Below are positions 1 through 11,650 of a stretch of DNA of 64,000 nucleotides, one piece after another. The number at the start of each line of letters is the position of its first letter. The stretch's first letter is position 1. The notes under the pieces are model-generated. The model made no database searches and was not told the DNA's origin. It saw only the letters and a program-made list of their open reading frames with translations. Location: assembly GCA_022605955.1 (NCBI GenBank), contig JAKCOZ010000016.1, positions 14,189,501 to 14,253,500 on the forward strand, written 5' to 3'. A program made the translations under genes and the position numbers. Source of the stretch: Rallus limicola. Lineage: Eukaryota > Chordata > Aves > Gruiformes > Rallidae.

Positions 1-941
1 GAGAATTAGCTTCCTCCTTCATTCTGATGTAAGGAAAAAAACCCCAGGCTTTCAGTCAAATTCTCATCTACTGTGAAAATGTCTGGCTCTATTGTTTTCC
101 AGACAGTTTATCCCATTTGTACCAGCAGAAAATGTAGGCCATGCTAGTGACAGCAGGGAAATGAATACCCTGAATATCTAGCTCATTTTCAAATGTAATC
201 TACCTGTTAATGTGTGATATGAGAACTAAGTGTCCTTTATATACTCTTAAAGCACTTCAGATCCAGGAGGGATAGAAACTAATCCACCTTCAAAGGTAAT
301 TATATTGGGAATTACACTACTTCATGCAGTAAACTGTATTCAGCACCCTGCCCCTTTTTTCCAGCACTGCACCATTGCCAGTATTTTAGATACAAGTTAA
401 GAGTTAATCATAAGTAAATTAAATTCAATATGTGAAATGGAGAGGAGAATCCTTACAAAGATATAAAAGCATCTAAAGTATAAGTGGCGATTAAGCTTGT
501 TGCCTCTTGTGCTTATACATACTGGACAAATGATTTACTTTCATCTTCTAATATATTTAAACTATCTTGGTTGTAGGGGTCACAGGCACTGTGAGATGGG
601 AGGAAAGACAATACTAATCAAAAGTAAACCATGCCACTTCTTTTCTCTAGTGCCGCTAATCTTAATTGAATCAATCTCATGGCGTGTGTTGACAGTGAAA
701 GATTGCTCGAACCTGGGAGGCCAAGCTGGACAGAGCTTCCAGAATAAATAATAATAATAAAAAAATCTTCCTTAATCATTAATTTCTTCATTCACTCCCA
801 TTTGCTTCCATTCTTCAATGTCTTAGAAGATGTACCCCATGCAACCTTTCTCTTCAGTAATCATTTCCAAGCGTTTCCCAATATTCTCGTGTTTTTGAAG
901 AAACTAATTTGCCTGAGGTGAATACAGCAGAGGTGTCTATC

Positions 942-965
942 TTTTTTTTTTTTTTTAAAAAAAAA
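942..965. repeat. T15-A9 homopolymer tract
   Basis: Fifteen T are followed directly by nine A, a self-complementary simple tract. It could be a decayed poly-A tail, but neither side shows a recognisable retroelement body. Confidence 0.9.
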
Positions 966-2083
966 GAGAAATGTGGTTGGATCTCATAGAACCGAGCATT
1001 CTGTGGAAAAGGATAGCATTTCTATTGAGTTGCAACAGAGCTGAGTTCATTTTGGAGCTGAAATATTTCCTATTAGAGGAGATTAGGGAAATCCTACTTG
1101 GGCTAAGATAGAGTTGAGTAGTAGTTTGCAACCTATTAATGGATTCACTGTAGCAGTAGTCCTATAGAAGTGAGGCAGAGAGGTGAAAACCCCTTCAACT
1201 TGGTGAAAAAACTGGAGAACTTTGTGGGCTCTGGATGCAGGTACCCTGTGAATATATCTGATGGTTTAATGATGTTATAATAACAATAAAGAATAAATAA
1301 TTAGTAATATTCAGTTGCATTGATTTTTCCTCCAGGATTTTACTGAGGTTGGTAATGTGAGAATTCCCCTGTCAGCCCTTATTTTCATGTTACTGTTTTG
1401 CTGCTCCCTTCCCCAGTTTCCCAGCTCTTTGTACGTATTGGTTCGTCAGCATCACAGAGGTACTTGCATTTGTTAGCACACAAGATGGAGGAAGGCACAT
1501 AGCATGTGAGCTGCTGTTTCTGTTCTGGCCTTCATGTCCGTGAATGTTTGTGAGTGCTGAATTCTGAGTCTGAAAAATCTTAAAAATCAGAGACCTTAAA
1601 ATGAGATGTAAAAGGGCAGAGGGATCCTTGCAGAATCAGGACCTGAAAGGCAATGTTGAAGGCTCTTTGATGATAAGGCTAGATTAGATTTATTCCTTCT
1701 TACGAATAGTTTTAATTAAATAATGTTAGTGAGAGTAAGGTTTTGATGAACAGCACAGTGTGTTAGTATTTTATGTAACCTGTTATGGGCCCATATAATT
1801 TAAAGCATTGCTATACGTGCATTAATAAGACTCATTGTATGCAATTAAATGGCATTTGATGATGAAAAGCAGATTTACTGGCGATGTGTGATAAAATCTT
1901 TCACATAGTATCAGAACCTTGCTGGAGACGTAATGGTTTGTGCTGAGTGTATATTGTGTACATGAAACTTCGATATCATGTTGTGTACATAACATTCCCT
2001 TGTTTTCCCAATGCATTTGTTCTGTATCTAAAGTAACTCCATTTTATTATTCCATTTGATTTGGGTATGTGCAGACAGAGTTA

Positions 2084-2097
2084 CTCTCTTAAGAGAG
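2084..2097. repeat. 14-bp perfect palindrome
   Basis: CTCTCTTAAGAGAG equals its own reverse complement. Its core CTCTTAAG is repeated at 2104-2111. It is a small low-complexity palindrome and no function is implied. Confidence 0.85.
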
Positions 2098-4088
2098 AGA
2101 CGCTCTTAAGTCATTCCTCAGGGATCGATTGCACTGTATAATTTGAACTTCTTCCCAAAGCAAGGAAGCCACATTTAACTTCTTACTGCAGTATTTAAAA
2201 AAACAAATCAAATCTAGCTCTCAGAAATGAAAAAAAAAATCTTTTATCCTCTAGTAGTCTAAGCCAGTGCAATTTACAAAAATACCCGAGAAATTAAATA
2301 GGAAACACCCAAACCTTTCAGGTGACACATAAATAATTTAATCCATGTTTAAAATCAAGACAGCGTATTTGGTAAAACCTCTTCCCTGAGCCTACCCTCT
2401 TTCAAAGTGCTGTCTTGTTTTATTTTGATTCTTTATAGCAGAATAATTAAGATTTTACAAATCAGTGATGGGGAAGTTGTTCGCCTTATTCTGAGGGCAA
2501 TAAATCCACACGCACGTAGTTTTATATTATAGAGATCATTTAAGTGAGTGTAATTTTAACATTTTGATGACAGTTTTAGGATCCTACCCAGCAGTGATAA
2601 AGCTAGCAGTTATACTATGTGATAATTCTGCCTTTCATTATAATGCAGAGTTTCTCCATACTAAATCAGGCCAAGATGCAAGCTATTACCCCCTGGCAAA
2701 ATTCATTCATTATGCATGTACGTTATTCCTAAAATTATTGATAATACTTTTCATAATAGTTATTTTTTTCATGCATTAACTTTTGCAGCTGTATTAGCAT
2801 TAAGGATACATTTATTAGTCTTGAGTATTTCTTGAATAATAAAGAATACAATCTGTGAGCCTCTTGTAGTTTCAGGTTGAAAGCTTAAAGTCAGTTCTAA
2901 GGCCGTAAGCCTGCAGTGTGATCATGAGTGGTGCATTAAGCTGTGTTCAAGAAGAACATTAGGAAGAGGGTAATGACCGTCCTGTGCGTCACTGCAGCGG
3001 GGTTCAAGACATGGCCCAGAAACCTTTGTTTGCTGTAAGGAAAGCCAGAAACGATGCTGCTGAAACTGATGGCGGTTCACGAGTGTAAAGGTGGTACCAG
3101 GCTTGTCATATTCCTTTATACACCACACAAGTGTATCAGCTGCTTGGAAGAGCAGGCGCCAAAGCCCTTGTCACTTGTGAATTTCAGCAAGTCGAAAGCT
3201 GGGGGTTGCTGGCAGCAATACTCCTTTGCTGCACTTCTTACTGGTGTCTTAGGCAGGTCTGAGGGCAGTTGGGGAGGAGTGACAGTTCCCAAGTAAAATA
3301 TTCCCTTACCTGCTCTTTTATTGCCTTGTTCTTGCAGTCTATGAGATGAGGTACATTGCAAGCCAGGAATTTTCAGGGTGGATCTCACCATTACTTTCTC
3401 TTTTTTGCCAGATGTTGCATATGAGATGCTGTCATCGCCTCTGTCACCAATTGTCCTGTGAAACCTGGCTGAGAAAGGGGGCTCAGCTGAGGCGGTGGGG
3501 CACAGAAGATGTTTCTGGATCAGTGGGATGGATACAGAGTTCAGGATACGTCTATATGCTGATCAGGTGTTGCCTCTGTAGTTTATGAAGGGTGGTCAGA
3601 TATCTGTTGGGCTTTTGAGGTGCTACAGTTGTGTTTACTGTCCCTTCCACTCTCACCCATGGAAGAAAGTGGGGTGGACTGGAGGGAACTGTCCCTGAAT
3701 ACAGCTTTGCCCTGCAGACCACAGTGGTGGCAGCTGAACCAGATCTCTCTGTTCCCCAGGTGAGCACACAGAAGAAGAGGAAAGGCTCTCTGCTCTATCT
3801 CTTCTCAAGCACAGTTGCATAGACAGTAGGCACAGTTCAGCCCTAATCTCTGTATCAACATATCTTATTGTTTAATTAAGAGAGAAATTACTGTGTTTGG
3901 ATTAGAAAATGTTATGATGCCTTTTTTCTAGCATATGTAGTACTACGGCATTGTGGTTTATTTTGTCACATGCTGTCTTCACAGGAACCCAGTGCTTGAC
4001 TTTCCCCATACCTGACCCCAGAGAGGTTTTAGTCATCTCAGTAGCCATATGTAAGTTGGTCTCAGTGAACAGTTCTCAGCTGATGTTA

Positions 4089-4654
4089 TATACTGGTCTA
4101 TGCTGGGTTTTGCTGGGATAGAGTTAATTGTCTTCACAGTGGCTGGTGCAGGGCTGTGTTCTGAACTTGTGCTGAAAACAGCGTTGATGGCACAGGGATG
4201 GTTTCGCTCCTGCTGTGCAGAGCTTACACACAGCCCAGGGGTTTCTATTCCTCACCCTACCTTTGAGGAGGCTGGGGGTACATGAGGAATTGAAGGGGAC
4301 ACAGCTGGGACAGCTGACTCCAACTGACCCAAGGGATATCCCACACCATATGATGCCATACTCAGCAGATAAAGCTAGAGAGGAAGGAAGGGGGGGACGT
4401 GATTTGGGGTGATGGTGTTTGTCTTCCGAAGTCACCGTGGGTGATGAAGCCCTGCTCTCCTGGGGATGGCTGAGCACCTGCCAGCCCATGGGCACTGGGG
4501 AATAATTCCTTGGTTTGCTTTGCTTGTGGCCTTCTCTTTACCTGTTAAACTGCCTTCATTTCAACACACCATTTTCTCACTTCTCTCCCATCCTGTCAGA
4601 GAGGAGTGAACAAATGGCTCTTGGGGCTTAGTTGCCAGCTGGGATTAAACCACA
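4089..4654 (+). mobile_element. Solo LTR of an avian class III (ERVL-like) endogenous retrovirus
   Basis: This segment of about 565 bp matches, from memory and along its whole length, an LTR family abundant in neoavian genomes (TguLTR5-type, class III). Landmarks in order are the opening TACTGG and GGGATAGAGTTAATT (about 4091-4127), GTGCTGAAAACAG (4169-4181), GGACACAGCTGGGACAGCTG (4298-4317), CAACTGACCCAAGGGATATC (4321-4340), GGGGGGACGTGATT (about 4390-4403), GCTGAGCACCTGCC (about 4469-4482) and the end GGGATTAAACCACA (4641-4654). A degenerate TATA-like AGATAAAG lies at 4367-4374. The expected ATTAAA polyadenylation signal reads GTTAAA at 4544-4549. I see no gag, pol or env sequence on either side, so this is a solo LTR left by recombination. 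I could not confirm a target-site duplication, and both ends are uncertain by several bases. Open reading frames inside it are incidental. Confidence 0.85.
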
Positions 4655-7600
4655 AGGTCTTACATAAAAGATTGAGGACCAAAAGGACATGGTGTCAGTG
4701 TAAATGGTATTCCCTTGTTTGTGTTTCCAGAAGGGAAGGCCAGTACAGAGCTGAACAGAGGGACGTGCAATGCAGCAGCAGGTGGGGCTAAGGGAGCTGC
4801 ATGTCACCTTTATCCTCCTCAGAACCGGTAGTCCTTCCAGCTCCAACACATGTATGTTCTACAACGTATCTTTATCTTATGCTAGGCTTTGGCCTGGATT
4901 TAACTCAATTTCAAGGGGACCATCAATGACTACAGAGGCAGACTAAGGCAACCAAGTTCTCTGTGTAGGGAGCTGGCCAACAGTGTACATCCAAGTCTCC
5001 TTCCTTGTCTACTTTCTTGCCTCCTAGTTTGGGATACAGTTGGAATGAGATGAAGATGAGAAAGGAGCTGGTGAGGTGTCAAGAGGACACATTTCCTGTC
5101 ATTGGCTGAATGGCTCTTATACCCTCTGCATGTTTGGGGAGAAGGGTAAAGGAGTGGGAGTGGAAGCAAAAGCCATCTCCTAGCAGGTCCCCACGCTTCC
5201 TGTATCTCCCATCTATTTTTAATGAGACACCAAACAGCTGTTGTAAGAACAAGTAAAACCAGGAAAAGGTCTAGTGTTCGTTAGCCGTTTTGTTATCTTC
5301 CAACTGTAAGAAGTGCTTTCTTTGGGGAATAACTTCAGAGGCTTGGATTTTTCATGGTTCACTAACTGTAATAAATAAATCTGAATAAATCCAAACTTCA
5401 ATGCCAAGGACTGAATCAAACCCACTTATTTTTATACTGAAAATATCCTGGCATTAAAAGGCTTAGCATGTTGGGCTGTTCTGTTTAACAATGAGGTGAA
5501 AAGCTGTAGTAGTAACTAAAAAATGCTAGAACTCTTCTATAGCTTCCCTTAAGGAGATAGTTTGAAGTTGCACGCTCAGACTTTTTCTTCACATGACTAA
5601 TCCACTCTCCTGTGACCTATCTTTAGTTTGATATTGAATCAGGAACAGGAACTGTAGCTTCGGCTGACCCCAAACATTTAGTTACATTAATCACAGAGTG
5701 TTTTTGGGCTCTGAGCACACTGAATGAAAGACACTTTCTTTGCAAGACATTGATCAAACAGTCTACAGGTATCAGTACATCGAGGCACATTAATCATCCA
5801 TTGCATTATCAGTTCCACCAGGAGAATATGTAAATGTGATTCCTGTCAATGATAAGGGAAAGCAGAATTTATTTTTAAAAGTGGTCCATCTGGAGCTGTT
5901 GATATAATCTTACCTAAGACAATAGGTTGTAAAGATACATTTTAGCAGGGCTGCCAATGAACATAAAGAACAAGCAAATTAAAGCTATCAAAAAAAAAAA
6001 GGAAAAAAAAGAAAAAGATAGCGGCTATACTTCAGTCACTTGTGGGAATTGCTCTTCCACAGCATTGTGGAGGAGACTTTTTCTGCTTAATAAGACGATG
6101 CAGTTTTATGAAAGCTCTTATAATTGTTCTGTAACCAGAAAGGCTTTGTTTAAGTGTGATGCTATTCTATTCTCTGCTTCAGTACTCCTGCTGTAGAATA
6201 CACCTGTGATATACTTGCCTTGTGGCTAAGGATGTGATGCTCATACTTACCATGAAACTCTGAGGCAATGGCTCACCTTTGCAGATGGCTCACCTTCGCT
6301 CATGTTAATGGAGCTGCCTAACTGAGGGATGCAACGTGCATCTTGCTGAAAGCATTTTGCATAGACCTTCTTACATCATTGATTAATTTACTCTAGTTCT
6401 TTGCAAGAAAAAAAAGAAGTCCCTTTCCCTTCCCTTCCTGGACCGGATTGGTACCCTGCCAGTGGACCAACCACACAAATAGCCATGCTGTCAGTGGGGG
6501 GTGTGTGAGAAGTTCATTCCTCTCTCATGAAGACATGTTTCTGGGCAGAAATATTTCTTGAGGTCTTTCCTGAAGGGATTAGAGACCTAGGGCAGGGAAA
6601 TTGGTAGAGACTGGATATATAAAATGGGCATCTCATTTCTACTTCTTGTCTCTTTAGTGTTCTTTCCTGCTTTCCCATTGTCTTTGGGCTACAAAAGTGG
6701 AACAAGGCATCTTTCAGGAAGACAGGTGCCTGTCTTTGAAGGGTATGGATCTTGCTAGCTTTTGGGCCTTGAATTCTGGAAGAAATCTGGAATGATCTGT
6801 AAGAAAAGACTGAGGACAGAGCTTGCTTTGGGTCTCATCTTGGCTCTGCTTAAGTCAGGAGGAAATTCCCTACAGTACAGGATTACAAAAGATTTTAGGA
6901 TTTCTAAGCAGCTTGAGGGGCAAGTGGGGCTGAATTCTGAAGTTTCTCAGGGAACAATGCTAAAAGGTATTTTTGAGAGATTAGGGCTATGAAGTCATGT
7001 AATTCGTGCCTCCCCATCTTGTAGCTGAGACAAGATCCACAAGGATTTGTGTGTTCTTTCCTTATAGGACAGCATTTGGCTCTGTCTTATGGTCAATGTT
7101 ATGGTTCTCATTTAAATGTGGAAGAGTTAGGAAAACTTGAATGTAATTGTAATGTGTCTGTATAAACAAAGACATGATTAACTGCATATGCATGATGCTG
7201 CCTGGGATGCTAGCAAGGAAAACAACGTACAATTTCTGCACATGCATAAAAAACCCACCCTCTTTGAATGTCCTTCCTATTGCATGTTTAATATTGTTTG
7301 TCATCATGTTACAAGCATGTGGTCTTCATAATCATATTTACAAATACTTTACTTGTACTTTTTTTCAAGGTCAAAGGATTATGTCTGCACATTTCAATAA
7401 TTAGTCATAGAGTGTATTATAAGTGCCTTATGGATTCCGTTTATCCTGCCTCACTGTTGAGCAACACCATAATATTACTGTTAAAGTGCTTGTTGATGTG
7501 CAGAATTTCTGTAGAAATGGCCCCAGCTCCCACTGGCTGATGTCTCTGTGACGCTCAGTACATAGCTTCACCTGCACAGATAATACTGTTAATGGCATTT

Positions 7601-9166
7601 TAATACAAAGCTTTAAAGGTTTAAAGGGGAGGAAATAGATGAACTATTTCCGGTTTGCATTGCACCTCGCATTTCTAAAAGACTGTTCAGGAAAAGACCA
7701 GCTACTGGTGTTTTTCCTCTTCTGCTTCTCTGGAGAACTCAGCTGGAAGTTAGTTAGATGTTATTCATGCAGGAAATCATGCAGCCTTTGAACGTGCCAC
7801 GGACACAGTTAAAGCAGCAAAAGGAACTCATGTCTTGCTTAGGATAGGGAGAAAATGGTACAGGCTAAGCTGGTATATAATATATACCACTTATTTCTCC
7901 AACTGGGTTATTTCTCAAGCTGGAAATGACAAGTCAGGGGATTTTCATCCATTTCTGTCTTCTGTCCCCACGTCCCTTAGGTTTTTGTTTCATTCTTCTT
8001 TAACTCTTTTCTTTCACTCTCTTTGGCTTTCTTTCAGTTCTCAGTGAGAATATCACACTGGAGCATTTAGGAGTGTCTCTAATGAAATGGGACTTGTGCT
8101 GCCAGCAGTCATTTTTCTAAGGTGTAATCAACTAACTGGTAAAAATAGCTGATTATAACGGCGAGTTCAGGCCACAGCAGTAAAGGGAGACTTAGCTTTT
8201 CCATTACAAGACTCATTATTGAGAGGTTTATAGCTCAGTTATTAAAAAGAAGGTGCCATGAAATTTGGCATTTGCTATTACAGTAGAGAGAAGGGTTTTT
8301 TTTTTAAATCCGATATTTAAAAGTCTGGTTTATTTTACTCTATTTTGTTCTCATGGTCTATGAGCATAAAACCAATGAATAAAAATATGTGCCTGTACTA
8401 GTGCTAGTGGCAAATGGCAAAGGTGGATATATAGTTTATAATAGAACAGAATAAAAATTGCTGCCCAGGTCTTGTAAGAGACCTTTGGGCATCTTTGAGT
8501 CCATTACACAGCAGGCAAGCAGAAAGCCAGTTACTGCATAATATGCCCTTGTTGGTTTGGCTTTCGTGGCCCTGAATGGTCCTGGGCATTGTAGAGTCTG
8601 AGGTCTAGGACCAGCACTAAGGCTTGGACCTCCCTGAGGGCTTCAGAACTCCTTTCTGAATGATGATGAGTCAGCTTAACCTCTGAGACAATTTTTTCTG
8701 TTTGCTTTCTCCTTTTAGCAGATCTAACTCGTGATTGATGCCTTATTAATAACACTCATGGTATCACAGTAGATTTATGACGTGGTCTACCCCAGAGGAA
8801 ACTTTCAGAAGAAGAAGCAGTTGTCTGTTTGGCTGACTCAGGCTGCAGAGGTGTCCATGGCCACTGCAATCTGGCCTCTGTGCTCTTCTTGTAGGATCAA
8901 ATTTGTCTTTGATAAAGATAAATGCAGTTTATTCCACATTAGGATCATCTATTTCAAAGCAAATTTATAGGTCATTGGAAGTTCCATTTCAGGATAATAG
9001 AGTGTAGTAGTGGGGATGTATTCAAAGACCCAGAAGTTAAGTTCAGAACAGTAAATGTATATAATTAGAAAAATAGTTATTTTAATGTAACATTGAAAGA
9101 CAATGAAAATAATGAGAGGTGTAATGCAGAGGGCATACGTTTTGTGTTATACATTGGATAAGGACA
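4655..9166. other. Noncoding segment, no gene recognised
   Basis: No frame exceeds 81 codons and none looks coding. The DNA is mostly single-copy and AT-leaning. A purine tract lies at 5990-6020. The stretch 7540-7680 contains TAAT-rich sequence that could be regulatory, but nothing specific supports that. Confidence 0.7.
5990..6020. repeat. A-rich purine tract
   Basis: This is an uninterrupted purine tract of A runs broken by G. There is no retroelement body upstream, so I call it simple sequence rather than a poly-A tail. Confidence 0.85.
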
Positions 9167-9192
9167 TAAAACCATAGAAACCTATGGTTTTA
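9167..9192. repeat. Perfect inverted repeat, 11-bp arms, 4-nt loop
   Basis: The left arm TAAAACCATAG (9167-9177) and right arm CTATGGTTTTA (9182-9192) are exact reverse complements around the loop AAAC. The stem is AT-rich and not followed by a clear T run. It is too short for a microRNA precursor. It is most likely chance or a protein-binding palindrome. Confidence 0.85.
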
Positions 9193-11249
9193 ACAATTTT
9201 ATTAACTTTTGGAAATTGTTTTTAGTGCGGAGGCTGGGCTTGTGTTGACAGTTCCTTCCTTTGGGATCACTTCAACGGAGATATCTTCCATGTTTCAATA
9301 AGCTTTTCTCCTTTTTTTCTCCCCTTTTTCCTTTTCCTTTTGAATGAAATATGTGCTCATCTTTAAGAATATGAGCAGCCTCATTTATTGCAGCATAATT
9401 ACTTATGTGCTTACAGATAAGCGAGCAGGAAAAGGTATGTTAGAATTGCTTTCTTTTTAAGATGTAGAAAGGCCTTCAAATAAGAGGTAAGCTGTTTTCA
9501 TTTTCAGTAATGGCAGTATCCTATCAGTCTGGGTATGTTGCCTCTCTCTCTCTTTCTTTTTTTAGCAATTGTGGACTTTTTTATCACAGTCATTTCCAGG
9601 GGATTTTATTTTTTTTCCCCATGTATGTTTCATTGAGTCTTCGGAATATTTTAAGGGTTCTTTTGACGTTTCCAAATGGAGGTTCTCTTATCTCAATAAA
9701 TGTATTTCTCTGCATATATGTTTTGCTAGAATGTTATTTTATTTTTCTTTAATGCTGTAGCTAATTTCTAAAATTTTCTTTACCATTCTGCTGTGTTTTT
9801 TGGTTTTTTTTTTTCCTGAAAATGGCTTTTAAAATACAGATGGATATTCAAAACACTCAATTTACTATACCTGAATTGTTCCGTTTTGCTGTGAGCAAAT
9901 ACTAGAGAAATGTTTACTTGAAATTTTCAGAGATGTCCCAAAGGCAGCCACCTGGAAATATTAAAGGGGGAAGGCTAAGGTATTTATGAGGAGCACCGTG
10001 GTGGCTCTCTCCATCAGGATCATCCTAAGAGACATTGTTTATAAATGGATTATGAGCTTCAATCGTTTTATTAGGGTTTTTATTTGTGCACATTAAAGCT
10101 AGGTGCATTATAATTGACCCACGCTCACTGCAATTGCTGAGTAAGTCTGTTCCCCGGCTACTCGAGGACATTTTCACAGCAGGCTTGGTAGCTATGTACT
10201 TTGGGAATGTGAGTTCACCTTCAATTAGAAGTTTGTCTTTTCTTCTAAATAGAATACTTGCAGGACTATGGCCATTCGTAGGAAATTCCAAGCCTGGCTT
10301 TACAGTGCCCCTTTCGCTGGCTGTTGCAGACCTGGGGTCTTTGCCTCTGCAGCTGGTCACCCTTTGGGAAGGGGAAATGCCTGCAGACACACCGGGAGGG
10401 CAGGTTGCTGGGGAGCTGCCTTATGCCCTTCAGGCTTTAGTTTTCTGTGGGTTTAACCTGACTGGACTGAACGTGAGTTGCTTTCACGTGTATGGAAAAG
10501 ATGGTTATGTGCGAAATCCCCATTGGACTCAAATCACAAAACCCTTTGAGGAGGAAAGAGTAGACATTTCGCCAGGGTTATTGGTCTGAAAATTAACTGT
10601 TTGCCAACGAGTCTGTGGCCTGTGTGTGCAGCAACTCTCCGTGGATTACCTACTCCCGGTTGCCTTACAAAAGTCTGACAAATCACGTGTTTTTAGTGCT
10701 CTGCCATGTTAAACCACTGCTTTGCTAACACGTCCCTTGGGCTGCAGTCTGGAGCCACTACTCAGAAGATGCTTCCTGGGTTGAATATCTGCAGAATGAA
10801 AACTATTGCCATTTGAAAGCGTCATCTCACAGGGGGAAAGGGAGGAAGGAGGGTGCAGGAGAGGATGTTGACTGAGACTGACATGCGCCTTAATATCTGA
10901 TGTGGCTTTCACACTTGGAAATATTCAGGACTCCATATGTTCCAAAAACCCCACTGAACAGTGCGTATAACATTGCCTTTATCATTCTTTAATCTCAGTT
11001 TAATTGCTGTGGTCAAATTACCCCATGCTTAATAACCCACAGCTTGGTATATTATTTAATATGGTTGACACATACTTTGTTTTAAATGTCAGTGCTGGTA
11101 AAGCCCTAGAGTTGGCAGTGCTGTACATGATAGATGGCAGAGGAGATGGATCATCTGTTCTTTGTCTGTGCTGTTGGTATGTTGGCTGCAACTTTTTCAA
11201 CTGTGACACTAGACTCATGCCAAACCCAAAGCTACTGAATGGGTAACAT
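9193..11249. other. Noncoding segment with the longest chance ORF
   Basis: It begins with T-rich sequence, including a CT/T tract at 9541-9563. The longest open frame of the window, 167 codons on the plus strand, lies at 10086-10589. Its product has no domain, motif or bias that I recognise, and a 121-codon minus-strand frame overlaps it, so I do not call a gene. The sub-stretch 10030-10260 is relatively complex and could be conserved regulatory DNA, but that is a guess. Confidence 0.6.
9541..9563. repeat. CT-rich/T tract
   Basis: This is a short pyrimidine tract, (CT)n followed by T-rich sequence, ending in TTTTTTTAG. It resembles a splice-acceptor polypyrimidine tract, but the following sequence gives no credible exon. 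Confidence 0.7.
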
Positions 11250-11650
11250 TATCCCTTGTATCTGATGTTTTGTAGCTGATCATTCTCAATTTCTCTGGCT
11301 GTTTTTACAGGAATGTGTAATATTATATCACCCAAGTCGAAGTGGCAAACTACTGTTGTTTCAAACGGGCTGATTTAATTATTTCAGCACCCAGTGGCAC
11401 CTTTGTTATTAAAGGATTTTCACAAAGCAGTACATAGTCTAATTATGAATTTACACAAGAGACCGTAACAGCATCTGCTGGGTAAATAATACACATTTGT
11501 AAAATGGTCTAGCTACTAATTTACACAGCCGACCACTGAGACACTGAAAGGCTGTTGCATTCTGTCATGTCAGCTCTCAAACACTTCCAAGCATTCCCGC
11601 TTCTCTCTACAGCTGTTAACAAAACAGTGAAAATCACATAACTAACACTC
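11250..11650. promoter_or_regulatory. Candidate conserved noncoding element (composition only)
   Basis: This AT-rich but non-repetitive stretch is unusually dense in homeodomain and forkhead-type core words. They include GATTTAATTATTTC near 11371, GTCTAATTATGAATTTAC near 11437, GGTAAATAATACA near 11481 and CTACTAATTTACAC near 11513. There is no coding potential and no low-complexity sequence. Such islands in vertebrate deserts are often conserved enhancers of developmental genes. That is inference from texture and no alignment was available. Confidence 0.3.

Larger units (their letters stand above)
1..4088. other. Noncoding segment, no gene recognised
   Basis: No open reading frame here exceeds 91 codons. 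Those between 3040 and 3830 overlap on both strands without any domain-like composition, so I read none as coding. The first 3 kb is AT-leaning with scattered short A and T runs. The 3040-3830 part is somewhat richer in G+C but shows no repeat signature that I recognise. Smaller items inside it are listed separately. Confidence 0.7.

Noticed and set aside
703..720. TTGCTCGAACCTGGGAGG, nearly identical to a stretch of primate Alu
   Set aside because: The flanks do not resemble Alu and the CR1 shows bird DNA. A short coincidence.
4124..4495. 123-codon minus-strand frame
   Set aside because: Lies antisense inside the solo LTR. It is a by-product of LTR sequence.
9167..9192. Hairpin considered as a microRNA precursor or terminator
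   Set aside because: Only 11-bp arms with a 4-nt loop, too short for a microRNA precursor, and rho-independent terminators do not apply in a vertebrate.
10086..10589. 167-codon plus-strand open frame, the longest in the window
   Set aside because: No domain, signal or family resemblance, overlapped antisense by a 121-codon frame, and no supporting splice or promoter context. Length is within chance for 64 kb.
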